From contig CAVUNL010000013.1 in NCBI GenBank assembly GCA_963742795.1, forward strand, positions 434,001 to 498,000: a stretch of DNA of 64,000 nt. Reading direction: 5' to 3'. The position numbers and the translations under genes are program-made. A model generated the notes under the pieces. The model saw nothing but the letters and a program-made list of their open reading frames with translations. It was not told the origin of the DNA and made no database searches. This document shows, one piece after another, positions 26,994-35,245 of this stretch (position 1 is its first letter; every line of letters starts with the position of its first letter). The DNA is from Palsa-504 sp963742795. GTDB lineage: Bacteria > Actinomycetota > Actinomycetes > Streptosporangiales > Streptosporangiaceae.

Positions 26994-27211
26994 TCCATTA
27001 CCGCTTGATGACGGGTGCGGCGGGCCCCGAACCGCAGAGGGCCGGCCGGCCGTAGTCCGGGTTAGTGGCCAGTGCTCGCGGCCGCCGCGAAAGATCACGG
27101 CCCGTCGCTCATCTTGCGCGGTGATCGCCGGGCTGATGATCACCGCCTTCTTTCGCTCGTGCGGCCGCGGCACCGGTCCAGGTGGCCGACGTCTGGGAAG
27201 TGGGTGGCGGG
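26994..27211. other. Short non-coding gap
   Basis: About 218 bases between the ALO-type oxidase and the next small membrane protein show no gene, tRNA or clear hairpin. A GGCCGGCCGG run occurs near 27040. Promoters for the small membrane protein should lie here but none can be recognised with confidence. Confidence 0.3.
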
Positions 27212-27697
27212 ATGTCAGGGAATGGTCCGGGCGGCACGCGGCTGCCGTGCCCGTGCGCGGCCCGGCACGCGACGGCGGCCCGCATGCGCGTCCTCCCGGC
27301 CCTGGCTGTGGCCGGTCTCACCGCGCTAGCCGTGCTGTGCGTGTCCGGCCCCTCGGTCCAGGCCCAGCCCACCGCGAGCTCGGTGAGCCTGCCGCCGTGG
27401 CACGGCGGGGGTTCGGCGGGGGAGCGGATCACGCTTATCGTCATCGTGGTGCTGGCGGTGGGCGCCTTCACCGTCCTGCAGCTCATCGCGCGGTCGCAGC
27501 GGCGTCGCTGGTCGGCCTTTGCCGACTGGCGGACCTGGCCGCCCGGCTTCGACCCCTGGGCCGGCCGTGGTGACCCGGTGGCCGGCCAGCACGAAGGCTC
27601 CGCCTACCGGCCGGGATACGGGTTCCTGCCCGGTCACGGGCGGGGCAGTGGAAGTAACAACGGGCAGCGGCTGGGTCGTGCCGGAGGCGCGCCGTGA
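27212..27697 (+). CDS. Small membrane protein, unknown
   Basis: The 161-residue protein has two hydrophobic segments: MRVLPALAVAGLTALAVLCV (probably a signal or first membrane helix) and ITLIVIVVLAVGAFTVLQLI (second helix). A Gly/Pro-rich cytoplasmic tail with WSAFADWRTWPPGFDPW follows. ATG 27212 has a GGTGGCGGG sequence directly upstream; ATG 27284 would start at the first hydrophobic segment. It precedes the HerA-like ATPase by about 70 bases. I do not recognise the family. Confidence 0.55.
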   Translation: MSGNGPGGTRLPCPCAARHATAARMRVLPALAVAGLTALAVLCVSGPSVQAQPTASSVSLPPWHGGGSAGERITLIVIVVLAVGAFTVLQLIARSQRRRWSAFADWRTWPPGFDPWAGRGDPVAGQHEGSAYRPGYGFLPGHGRGSGSNNGQRLGRAGGAP

Positions 27698-27769
27698 TAC
27701 TTCACTGCGTGACCCGCCCTGTTTAGGGTATTTGTGTCAGGACGTAGCAAACGTGTGGAAAGGCGCGTG

Positions 27770-30739
27770 GTGACCTTAGGCTGGCCCGAGCTGACCGCGC
27801 TTGACGCGTACCGCATTACCGAGATACCGCGGCGGCCCGGCCCGGGTGAGACCGGAGCATCCGCCGGCCTGCCGAACGACCCCGGCCGCACGCAGCGGCT
27901 GGCCGCGCTGATCGCTGCTTACCACGCCGGCGTCGGCGCCAAGGACAACGGCGCCAAGGACAACGACGTCAAGGACAACGACGTCAAGGACAACGGCCCG
28001 GGCGCGCTGGCCTTGGGCTGGGTGCGGCACCGGGCCGGCGGCCCGGTCCAGTTCCTCGCGGCCGGCCCCGGCCTGGTCGGCAGCCAGGACGACCGCGAGG
28101 TCCTGCTCACCCTGCCCGGCGGCGCCCGGGCTGAGCCACTGGTCCGTGGCGCCCTGGCCACCTTCATGGCCGAGCTGCCGAGCTGGCGGGCCATCGGCGG
28201 GCTCCGGCTGGAGGCCGAGCGGCACACCGGGCAGCGGCCCCCGCCGTCGCTGGAAGAGTGCCTGCTGGCGGTGTGGCCCGGGGCGTTCGGCTGGCTGCTG
28301 GTGGCCGAGCCTGTGGGGAGCGCCGAGATCGGCGCGATGGCCGAGCGGGTGGCCCGGCAGGCCGAGTCGTTTCCCGGCGAGGTGCACCGGCTCCGGCTGC
28401 GGCACGCCGAACTGCGCCAGGGCCTGTCGACCGGGCTGTGGCGGGTCCGGCTGGCCGCGGGCGGCGCCGACGCCGATGCCGCGGCCCGGGTGGCCGGGCT
28501 GGTCTGCGCGTCCGCCGACCTGGCCGAACTGCCCTACGCACTGGCACCGGCCGCCGCCGGCGCCCGCGACCTGCCCGCGCTCATGCAGGACACCGGCCCG
28601 GCACCGGCCGACGGGGACGCGGCGACGGGCTACCCCTGGTACGCCAGCACCGAGCTGGTCGCGGCGCTGGCCCGGCCGCCCGAGCGCGAGATCCCGGGGG
28701 TACGGCTGGCGCTGCCCCCCGACTTCGACGTGGCCCAGGAGCCCGCCGCGGCCGGGCGGGAGGCGATCGCGGTGGGTGAGGTGCTGGACCGCAGCCGCCG
28801 GCCCGCCGGGCCGCTGCTGCTGCCGCTCGACTCGGTGAACCGGCACGTGTTCGTCTGCGGCGCCACCGGGGCCGGTAAGTCGCAGACGGTGCGCGCAATG
28901 CTCGAGTCCGCCACCCGGGCCGGGATCCCGTGGCTGGTGGTGGAGCCGGCCAAGGCCGAGTACCGGCTAATGGCCGGGCGCCTGGCCGAGGCCGCCGAGG
29001 TGGTGCGGATCCGGCCGGGAGACCCGGACGCGATCGCCGCCGGGCTGAACCTGCTGGAGCCGGCCCCGGACGCCACAGGCCGCCGGTTTCCGCTGCAGAC
29101 CCACGCGGAGCTGGTCACGGCGCTGTTCATCGCGTCGTTCCGGTCGCCGGAGCCGTTCGGGCAGGTGCTCAGCGCGGCGCTGACCCTGGTCTACGAGGAC
29201 GCCGGATGGGACATGGCGCTGGGCGAGACGATCGCGGCCGATCCTAACCCCGGCTACCCGCGCCTGGCCGACCTGCAACGGGCCGCGGTCAGGATCCTGC
29301 GGGAGGTCGGCTACAGCGAGCGGATCACCGACGACGTGCTCGGGTTCGTCAAGGTGCGGCTGTCCAGCCTGCGCCTGGGCACCACCGGCCGGTTCCTGGA
29401 GGGCGGCCATCAGCTCGACTTCAGCCGGCTGCTGCGGACCAACGCCGTGCTCGAGCTCGAGGACGTGGGCGACGACGGCGACAAGGCGTTCCTCATGGGT
29501 ACGGTGATGATCCGGCTGGCCGAGCACCTGCGGATGGAGCACCGGGCCCGGCCGTCCGGCCAGGTCCGGCTCCGCCACCTGACCGTCATCGAGGAAGCGC
29601 ACCGGCTGCTGCGCCGCCCGGACGTCCCCGGCAGCGCGGCCGCGCACGCGGTCGAGCAGTTCGCCGGCCTGCTGGCCGAGATCCGCGCCTACGGCGAGGG
29701 GGTCATCATCGCCGAGCAGATCCCCGAGCGGCTGGTCCCGGACGTGATCAAGAACACGGCGGTGAAGATCACCCACCGCCTCCCGGCGGCCGGCGACCGC
29801 GAGGCCGTGGGCGCCACGATGAACATGACCAGGGCGCAGAACCGCTTCCTGGTCACCCTGCGGCCCGGCGAGGCCGCGGTCTTCGCCGACGGGATGGATT
29901 ACCCGCTGCTGGCCCGGATGCCCGACGGGACCGCCCGGGAGGCGGCGGCCGAGGCGGCCACCGCGACCCCGGCCGGGGTGGTCCGGTCGCGCAGCACGAC
30001 GTGCGGCGCGGACTGCACCGCGCGCCCGTGCACGCTGCGCGACATGCGGGTCGCCCAGCGGGCCCTGGAGGAGTACCCGGCCATCCGGCTGTGGGCCGAG
30101 CTGTCGGTCCTCGGGCACCTGGCCGGCTGGCCCATGCCGGTGCCCCGGACCGCGCTGCTGTCCCTGCTGCAGATGATGCCGTCCCGGCTGCGGGACTGCG
30201 CCATCTCGCACGGCGTGGACGCCGCGGTGAGCGCCCGGGTGCCGGTCATCGCCCGGCGGGTCAGCCCGGTGGGGCTGGCCGCGCACGTCAGCACCGCGAT
30301 CCGGGCCCGGGTGTCGCGGGGTAGCTGGCTATGCCAGCGGGAGGAGCCGCGCTGGCTCGCGCCCGCCTACCAGTGGACGCTCGTGCTGGACGCGCTCAAG
30401 ACCGCCGACCGGAAGAACCCCGGAGCGGGCCCGCACCCGCGCAGCGCGGAATGGGAACGGACGTACGGGCAAGCTGTTGCCGGCGACACCTGTGCCCGGC
30501 AGGTCGGGACGGTCCAGCGCTGGTACGACGGAGCGCAACGCGATGCCTGGGAGGTACGGGCGGTGGCGTTCGGCGTGGACAGCCCGTCCGCCGTCGAACG
30601 GGCCGCCGGGGCCGCCGCGGAGGACGACGACTTCGAGGAACGGCTCACCGGGTACCTCGACCAGTTCGTCGACTGCCGTTGGCCTCGGCTTTACCTGACC
30701 GGAGACGCCCTGGGGGATCCTCCGGATCAGCCCCTGTAG
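27770..30739 (+). CDS. HerA/VirD4-like P-loop ATPase
   Basis: The product is about 990 residues. The Walker A motif GATGAGKSQTVRAM is encoded at about 28859 (near residue 365), Walker B is TVIEEAHRLL near 29580, and RAYGEGVIIAEQIPERL resembles the HerA/TraG sensor region. The N-terminal 350 residues are an unassigned Ala/Gly-rich domain; the last 250 contain CTARPCTLRDM and are also unassigned. HerA-like ATPases pump DNA or proteins in repair, conjugation or defence. GTG 27770 follows GGAAAGG by six bases; GTG 27734 is the longer alternative. The N-terminus carries a KDN tandem repeat. No nuclease partner (NurA-like) is visible. Confidence 0.75.
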   Translation: MTLGWPELTALDAYRITEIPRRPGPGETGASAGLPNDPGRTQRLAALIAAYHAGVGAKDNGAKDNDVKDNDVKDNGPGALALGWVRHRAGGPVQFLAAGPGLVGSQDDREVLLTLPGGARAEPLVRGALATFMAELPSWRAIGGLRLEAERHTGQRPPPSLEECLLAVWPGAFGWLLVAEPVGSAEIGAMAERVARQAESFPGEVHRLRLRHAELRQGLSTGLWRVRLAAGGADADAAARVAGLVCASADLAELPYALAPAAAGARDLPALMQDTGPAPADGDAATGYPWYASTELVAALARPPEREIPGVRLALPPDFDVAQEPAAAGREAIAVGEVLDRSRRPAGPLLLPLDSVNRHVFVCGATGAGKSQTVRAMLESATRAGIPWLVVEPAKAEYRLMAGRLAEAAEVVRIRPGDPDAIAAGLNLLEPAPDATGRRFPLQTHAELVTALFIASFRSPEPFGQVLSAALTLVYEDAGWDMALGETIAADPNPGYPRLADLQRAAVRILREVGYSERITDDVLGFVKVRLSSLRLGTTGRFLEGGHQLDFSRLLRTNAVLELEDVGDDGDKAFLMGTVMIRLAEHLRMEHRARPSGQVRLRHLTVIEEAHRLLRRPDVPGSAAAHAVEQFAGLLAEIRAYGEGVIIAEQIPERLVPDVIKNTAVKITHRLPAAGDREAVGATMNMTRAQNRFLVTLRPGEAAVFADGMDYPLLARMPDGTAREAAAEAATATPAGVVRSRSTTCGADCTARPCTLRDMRVAQRALEEYPAIRLWAELSVLGHLAGWPMPVPRTALLSLLQMMPSRLRDCAISHGVDAAVSARVPVIARRVSPVGLAAHVSTAIRARVSRGSWLCQREEPRWLAPAYQWTLVLDALKTADRKNPGAGPHPRSAEWERTYGQAVAGDTCARQVGTVQRWYDGAQRDAWEVRAVAFGVDSPSAVERAAGAAAEDDDFEERLTGYLDQFVDCRWPRLYLTGDALGDPPDQPL
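27935..27994 (+). repeat. In-frame 15-bp tandem repeat in the HerA-like gene
   Basis: Four 15-base units encode GAKDN, GAKDN, DVKDN, DVKDN in a linker of the HerA-like protein. Units 1-2 and 3-4 are identical within pairs, indicating recent slippage. Confidence 0.8.
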
Positions 30740-30746
30740 CCCCGGG

Positions 30747-30850
30747 TTGTCCACAATTTAATCCACAGACATGTGCATTCAGTTGCCGGGGCCCCTATGC
30801 ACCCTGGGACGTTGCGTTCTGAGTTATCCACAGTGCGTGCTTGTGGAGAA
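30747..30850. promoter_or_regulatory. Cluster of DnaA-box-like sites
   Basis: Between the convergent HerA-like and glycosyltransferase genes lie TTGTCCACA (30747-30755), TTATCCACA (30824-30832), a partial TTAATCCACA near 30757-30767, and TGTGGAGAA (30842-30850), one mismatch from the reverse of TTGTCCACA. These match the DnaA-box form preferred in high-GC actinomycetes. No dnaA or dnaN is nearby, so this is not oriC; a titration or regulatory site is possible. Confidence 0.55.
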
Positions 30851-30856
30851 CGCCAG

Positions 30857-32515
30857 TCAGGTGGCCGGCAGCAGCTCGGGAAGCCTGCCGGGGGACACCG
30901 CCGGCGCCGATCGCCAGCCCCAGCGTCCGGACAGGCAGAGCCAGACCAACGCCACGGTGGCCAGCAGGCGAACCCCGGGCGTCAGCCAGGCGCCGTCGAA
31001 CTGGCCCAGATCAGCGAGCCAGTGCGGCTGGACCGGGCTCTGCACGGCCTGGACGTAGACGGTCGCGCCGGCCAGCAGGCGGATCAGCACCACCCAGTCC
31101 AGCCGGGACGCCGAGTACAGCGCGAGCAGGCTGATCGCCATCGCGTCGTACCAGGGCCGCTGGAAGGCGGTGACGAACAGCCAGGCCAGGCTCAGGGCCA
31201 GCGCCGGGGTCACGGCGGGCAGGTCCGGCAGCCGGTCGGGGAGGCGCAGCACGGCCAGCACCGCCACGGCCGCGAACAGCAGGTACGCGACCAGCTCCAG
31301 GTGCGGCGGGACGCTGGTCACGCTGAACTGGGTATAACCGAGCACCGGCCGCCAGAACAACTGGTACATGGTGTCCCAGGTGATCCCGGGGCTGCGGGTA
31401 ATCAGGACCTTGATCGCCGGGGTACCCGCCGCCAGGTAGACCGGGACCACGACCAGCACGAAGCCGGCCGCGGCGGCGGCCAGCGGCTTGAGCGACCGGC
31501 GGCAGGCCCAGGCCACGGCCAGGCCGAACAGCGCGTACTCGACCTTGATGCCGGTGGCCACGCCGATCGCCAGCCCGGCCAGGGCCGCGTCGCGCAGCCC
31601 GATCTGCCCGCGATCGCCGTTCGGAGTGGAGCTGGTCTGGCTGCTGCTGGTCTGGCTGGGGCTGGTCTGGCTGGAGCTGGTCTGGCTGGGGCGCAGGCGC
31701 AGTGCGACCACGCCCAGCAGGCCGAACAGCGCGGCGAGCCCGTCGATGTGGCCGCTGGCCACGATTTCCCAGAGCAGCAGCGGGTTCACCGACCAGAGCA
31801 GGTGGGCGCGCAGGCGCTGCGCGGGATCGGCCCGGAGCATCCGGTCCAGGGCCACGATCACCGCGCCGAAGGCCAGCGCCTCCTCCAGCTTCAGCCAGAA
31901 CGTGATCCGGGCCAGCGACGACCCGCCCAGCTCAGCGGCGGCCCACTCGGCCCCGGTGGCCACCGGGCCGTACACCGACACCGTGGTCAGCCAGGTGGAC
32001 GGGATCTCGCTGAACGGGATCTGCCGGCCGATCGGGTCGCCGCTGCGCTGCAGCTGCAGCGGGGTCATGACGTAGGGGCTGTGCCCGATCACCGCCATCC
32101 GGCCGTTGGCGGCGTAGGAGATGGCGTCGGTCGAGCCGGCCGAGGGCAGCACGGTCACCACCGCGACGGCCAGGAACGCGGCCGCCATGACCGCGCGCAC
32201 CGGCGGCCGTGCGCCGCGCGCCACGGCGACCAGCCCGGCGATCACCCCGGCGCAGCCCAGCACCATCGCGGCCCACAGCGACACGGTCACGAACGTGGCG
32301 GTCAGGTGCAGCGCATGCCACCAGGGCGGCCACCCGGGCGTACCGACCGACGGCTTACGCATGACCGGGACGGCGACGTTCGGTCCCGCGGCCGAGAGCG
32401 CGATGATGATAAGCGTCGAGACGGCGATGGCGGCCGCGGCCAGCCAGCCGAGCAGGCGGGTCAGTCCGGGCGAGGCGGACCGGGTGGTCCTTTCGTCCCC
32501 GTCGTGCTCGCTCAC
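30857..32515 (-). CDS. Polyprenol-dependent mannosyltransferase-like membrane protein (GT-C, MptB-like)
   Basis: The 552-residue protein has about a dozen hydrophobic helices and the GT-C loop motif SAGSTDAISYAANGRM, followed by HSPYVMTPLQL, shared with the second paralogue at 51385-52932. Such enzymes take mannose from polyprenyl-phosphate on the outer face and extend lipomannan or related glycans. GTG 32515 is the start. A Ser/Gln/Thr repeat (SQTSS) occupies an external loop. It converges with the HerA-like gene and stands apart from other glycan genes here. The acceptor is unknown. Confidence 0.75.
   Translation of the reverse strand: MSEHDGDERTTRSASPGLTRLLGWLAAAAIAVSTLIIIALSAAGPNVAVPVMRKPSVGTPGWPPWWHALHLTATFVTVSLWAAMVLGCAGVIAGLVAVARGARPPVRAVMAAAFLAVAVVTVLPSAGSTDAISYAANGRMAVIGHSPYVMTPLQLQRSGDPIGRQIPFSEIPSTWLTTVSVYGPVATGAEWAAAELGGSSLARITFWLKLEEALAFGAVIVALDRMLRADPAQRLRAHLLWSVNPLLLWEIVASGHIDGLAALFGLLGVVALRLRPSQTSSSQTSPSQTSSSQTSSTPNGDRGQIGLRDAALAGLAIGVATGIKVEYALFGLAVAWACRRSLKPLAAAAAGFVLVVVPVYLAAGTPAIKVLITRSPGITWDTMYQLFWRPVLGYTQFSVTSVPPHLELVAYLLFAAVAVLAVLRLPDRLPDLPAVTPALALSLAWLFVTAFQRPWYDAMAISLLALYSASRLDWVVLIRLLAGATVYVQAVQSPVQPHWLADLGQFDGAWLTPGVRLLATVALVWLCLSGRWGWRSAPAVSPGRLPELLPAT
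31629..31688 (-). repeat. In-frame 15-bp tandem repeat in the GT-C gene
   Basis: Four 15-base units encode SQTS(S/P) repeats in a loop between membrane helices on the minus strand. Units differ only at the last codon. Confidence 0.8.
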
Positions 32516-32637
32516 CGCTTTGCCTGCCTGCCGGTCATGATCCTTGGGTCCGTCACTAGACGGTACCGGATCAGGCGCGGACAGGCGCGGCGTCCGGCCT
32601 GGACGCCGCGCCTGTGCGGCGTGCTTGTTACTTCCCG

Positions 32638-33201
32638 TTAGTTCCCGGGCGTGGTGACCCGTCCGTTGACCGAGGAGGCCTCGGCCGCGGGGTCGTCGGC
32701 CGCCGCCTGCTCGGTGGCGTCCGGTTCGGTGGCGTCCTTGGCGTCGGCGGTGGCCCGTGCGTACCGGCGCCGCATGGCGACGGCCGCCGTGGCGCCGGCC
32801 GCGGCCAGCACGGCGCCCAAGCCGACCATCAAGCGCCAGTCGAGCAGCCGGCGCGCGCCGGTCTTGGCCGGGGTCGCGGCAGGCCGGACCTGGCTGGCGG
32901 TGGAGCGCAGCGCCGAAGAGACCTTCGGCGCGACCGTGGTGGTCACCGCTTCCGCGGCGTCTTCAAGCCGGGGCGCGGCCCATTCCCGGGCGCCCCGGAC
33001 GGTGTCCTGCACGCGCGGTGCGACCCATTCCTTCGCGTCCTGCACCCGGGGCACGGCCCAGTCTCTTGCACCCGCAGCTCTCTGGACCGCTGTCGTTCCC
33101 GCGCGCTTTCCCATCGGGACGGCCTGAGCGGCGGCATCCTTCGCGCGCGCGCCGATCGTCGCCGTCTCGTCGGTAGTGCGGTTGGTGTTGATAAGGGACA
33201 C
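32638..33201 (-). CDS. DUF5324 membrane-anchored protein
   Basis: The 187-residue protein has repeated amphipathic segments (ARDWAVPRVQDAKEWVAPRVQD, VRGAREWAAPRLEDAAEAV), then a single membrane helix WRLMVGLGAVLAAAGATAAVA near residues 120-142 and an acidic tail. This is the DUF5324 pattern found beside the cyclophilin gene in actinomycetes; function is unknown. GTG 33201 follows GGGAGG by six bases. It is divergent from ppiA with about 140 bases between starts. Confidence 0.75.
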   Translation of the reverse strand: MSLINTNRTTDETATIGARAKDAAAQAVPMGKRAGTTAVQRAAGARDWAVPRVQDAKEWVAPRVQDTVRGAREWAAPRLEDAAEAVTTTVAPKVSSALRSTASQVRPAATPAKTGARRLLDWRLMVGLGAVLAAAGATAAVAMRRRYARATADAKDATEPDATEQAAADDPAAEASSVNGRVTTPGN

Positions 33202-33340
33202 AGTAAACCTCCCGAGTGTAATCCCGTTATCACAGACTTCCCGTCCCGGCTGTCTTCAACCATCGCGCGCTACCGGTACGGTGATGAATGAAGGATGTTT
33301 ACGCCGACGAAATATTAGGCCATCGGATGGAGTCACACGC

Positions 33341-33865
33341 ATGGCAGAAACGCTGACGGCGACGTTGCAGACGAACCAGGGCCGGGTGGTCGTCCGCCTC
33401 TTCCCTGATCACGCACCGAAAACCGTGCGCAACTTCGTGGAACTGGCCGAGGGCGGCAAGCAGTGGACCGACCCGAACACGGGCCGCGCGACCACGGCCA
33501 AACTGTATGACGGGACCATCTTCCACCGGGTCATTCCCGACTTCATGATCCAGGGCGGCGACCCGCTCGGCAGCGGCCGCGGCGGACCCGGCTACAAGTT
33601 CGCCGACGAGATCCATCCCGACCTGCGCTTCGACCGGCCCTACCTGCTGGCCATGGCCAACGCCGGGCCTGGCACCAACGGCTCGCAGTTCTTCATCACT
33701 GTCGGCCCCACCCCCTGGCTCAACGGCAAGCACACCATCTTCGGTGAGGTCATCGAGGGCGCAGACGTGGTGGACGCGATCACCCGGCTGAAGACCGGCA
33801 GCCAGGACCGGCCGGTGGAGGACGTCGTCCTCGAGTCGGTCACCGTGGACCGCTCCGCCAGCTGA
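33341..33865 (+). CDS. ppiA: Peptidyl-prolyl cis-trans isomerase, cyclophilin type
   Basis: The 174-residue cytoplasmic cyclophilin carries TIFHRVIPDFMIQGGDP, NAGPGTNGSQFFIT and LNGKHTIFGEV, which include the catalytic Arg/Phe/Gln/Trp positions of the family. It has no signal peptide and catalyses proline isomerisation in protein folding. The ATG at 33341 lies at the start of the conserved beta strand. The location next to rhomboid and crgA is conserved near the origin in actinomycetes. Confidence 0.93.
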   Translation: MAETLTATLQTNQGRVVVRLFPDHAPKTVRNFVELAEGGKQWTDPNTGRATTAKLYDGTIFHRVIPDFMIQGGDPLGSGRGGPGYKFADEIHPDLRFDRPYLLAMANAGPGTNGSQFFITVGPTPWLNGKHTIFGEVIEGADVVDAITRLKTGSQDRPVEDVVLESVTVDRSAS

Positions 33866-33879
33866 TCGGACCTTCAATC

Positions 33880-34833
33880 GTGAGCGCGCCCAGCGACCCC
33901 GGATCGGGCGCACCGGGTCAATGGGACCAGCCAGGCCAGCCGGGCCAGGGAGAGCAGACCGGATCGCAGGTCCCCACCTGTTACCGGCACCCTGGCCGGG
34001 AGACCTACGTCTCGTGCGTCCGGTGCGGGCGCCACGCGTGCCCTGACTGCATGCGATCGGCCTCGGTGGGCCAGCAGTGCGTGGATTGCGTCGGTCAGGG
34101 CGCGCGAAGCACCCGGCAGGCCAGTACCGCGTTCGGCGGCCGCCCGGCCGCCGGCGCCGTCGTCACCTGGACGCTGGTCGCGATCAACGTCGCGGTCTTC
34201 CTGGTCACCTGGGTCCGCCCGAACATCGTCACCGACCTGGAGATGGTCGGGTACGCCACGTACGGGCCGGGCGGCCCGTGGCACGGCGTCGCCGCGGGCG
34301 AGTGGTACCGGCTGATCACGTCCGCGTTCCTGGCCCCCGCCACCGGCCAGGGCGGCCTGGGCATCCTGGACATCGTGTTCAACATGTGGGCCCTGATCTT
34401 CGTCGGCCCGGCCCTGGAGGGTCTGCTCGGCCGGCTGCGCTTCCTGGCGGTGTACCTGCTTAGCGCGGTCGGCGGCGGGGTGATGTACTACTTCCTCGCG
34501 GCGCCGAACGCCCCCGCGGTGGGCGCCTCGGGCGCCATCTTCGGGCTGTTCGGCGCGTGGTTCGTGGTGTCCAGGCGGCTCCGCCTGGACACTCGCGGGA
34601 TCGTCGCGCTGATTGCCATCAACCTGGCGCTCAGCTTCTTCTGGCACACCACCATCGCCTGGCAGGCCCACATCGGCGGGCTGCTCACCGGCGCGGTCCT
34701 CACCGCCGCCTACGCGTACGCGCCGCGCAAGAACCGCGTCGCGCTGCAGGTGCTCGCGACGGTCGCGGTCGTGGTGCTGCTGGTGATCGCCATCGTGGTC
34801 AGGAACGGGCAGCTGACCGGGGCGGCCGGCTAA
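33880..34833 (+). CDS. Rhomboid family intramembrane serine protease
   Basis: The 317-residue protein begins with a cysteine-rich zinc-binding-like region (TCYRHPGRETYVSCVRCGRH, then CPDCM and CVDC) and then six or seven membrane helices. The catalytic Ser lies in VGASGAIFGLFG (about residue 217) and the catalytic His in WQAHIGGLLTG (about 264). Rhomboids cleave membrane proteins within the bilayer. GTG 33880 is 14 bases after ppiA, so the pair is likely co-transcribed. The substrate is unknown. Confidence 0.92.
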   Translation: MSAPSDPGSGAPGQWDQPGQPGQGEQTGSQVPTCYRHPGRETYVSCVRCGRHACPDCMRSASVGQQCVDCVGQGARSTRQASTAFGGRPAAGAVVTWTLVAINVAVFLVTWVRPNIVTDLEMVGYATYGPGGPWHGVAAGEWYRLITSAFLAPATGQGGLGILDIVFNMWALIFVGPALEGLLGRLRFLAVYLLSAVGGGVMYYFLAAPNAPAVGASGAIFGLFGAWFVVSRRLRLDTRGIVALIAINLALSFFWHTTIAWQAHIGGLLTGAVLTAAYAYAPRKNRVALQVLATVAVVVLLVIAIVVRNGQLTGAAG

Positions 34834-34854
34834 GGCGCGAGGCCAGCGGTTGAC

Positions 34855-35106
34855 TCAGCGCCAGCGGGTGGACAGAGCGACGCCGGCGATGATGAAGGCG
34901 AAGCCCACCACCAGGTTCCACGCACCCAGGGCCGACATGCCGGGGAACGAGCCGTTGGTGATGTAGTACGCCACGATCCAGGCCAGGCCGAGGATCAGGC
35001 AGACCACGATGGTCGGTCCGACCCACGGCGCGCTGACCTTCCGCCGCGCCGACTTCGACGGCGGCGGCGTATAGACCGTCCTCTTCCGGACGCGCGACTT
35101 GGGCAC
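34855..35106 (-). CDS. crgA: Cell division inhibitor CrgA
   Basis: The 83-residue protein reads MPKSRVRKRTVYTPPP, then two membrane helices (TIVVCLILGLAWIVAYYI and WNLVVGFAFIIAGVAL) ending in STRWR, the full CrgA pattern. CrgA coordinates FtsZ and PBP localisation at the septum in actinomycetes. GTG 35106 is six bases after AGGAGG, a decisive ribosome site; longer frames to 35166 run into a G-rich hairpin. It is convergent with the rhomboid gene, 21 bases away. Confidence 0.95.
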   Translation of the reverse strand: MPKSRVRKRTVYTPPPSKSARRKVSAPWVGPTIVVCLILGLAWIVAYYITNGSFPGMSALGAWNLVVGFAFIIAGVALSTRWR

Positions 35107-35130
35107 GACGGCCTCCTGCATGGCAAACCC

Positions 35131-35159
35131 CGCGGGGGTCCGGGGGGCCGTCCCCCGGG
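35131..35159. repeat. G-rich hairpin element, copy 3
   Basis: A stem of CCGGGGG (35140-35146) and CCCCCGG (35152-35158) with a short loop lies 25 bases upstream of the crgA start. It matches the GGGGTCCGGGGGG / CCCCCGGG layout of copy 2. Placed here it would be transcribed in the crgA leader. Confidence 0.5.
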
Positions 35160-35245
35160 CAAGCACAGCGGTGCGGAACCTAAGCGTAGCGGCTCCCGGC
35201 GGTGGTCGCGTTCTCCGCCGCCGGCTCGCCCGCAGCCACCAGGGG

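Noticed and set aside
30747..30850. Possible oriC
   Set aside because: Only three or four boxes and no dnaA, dnaN or AT-rich unwinding element nearby.
30773..32641. Plus-strand frame of 622 codons opposite the GT-C gene
   Set aside because: Low-complexity Gln/Gly/Arg composition and no motifs; the minus-strand protein has GT-C loops and membrane helices.
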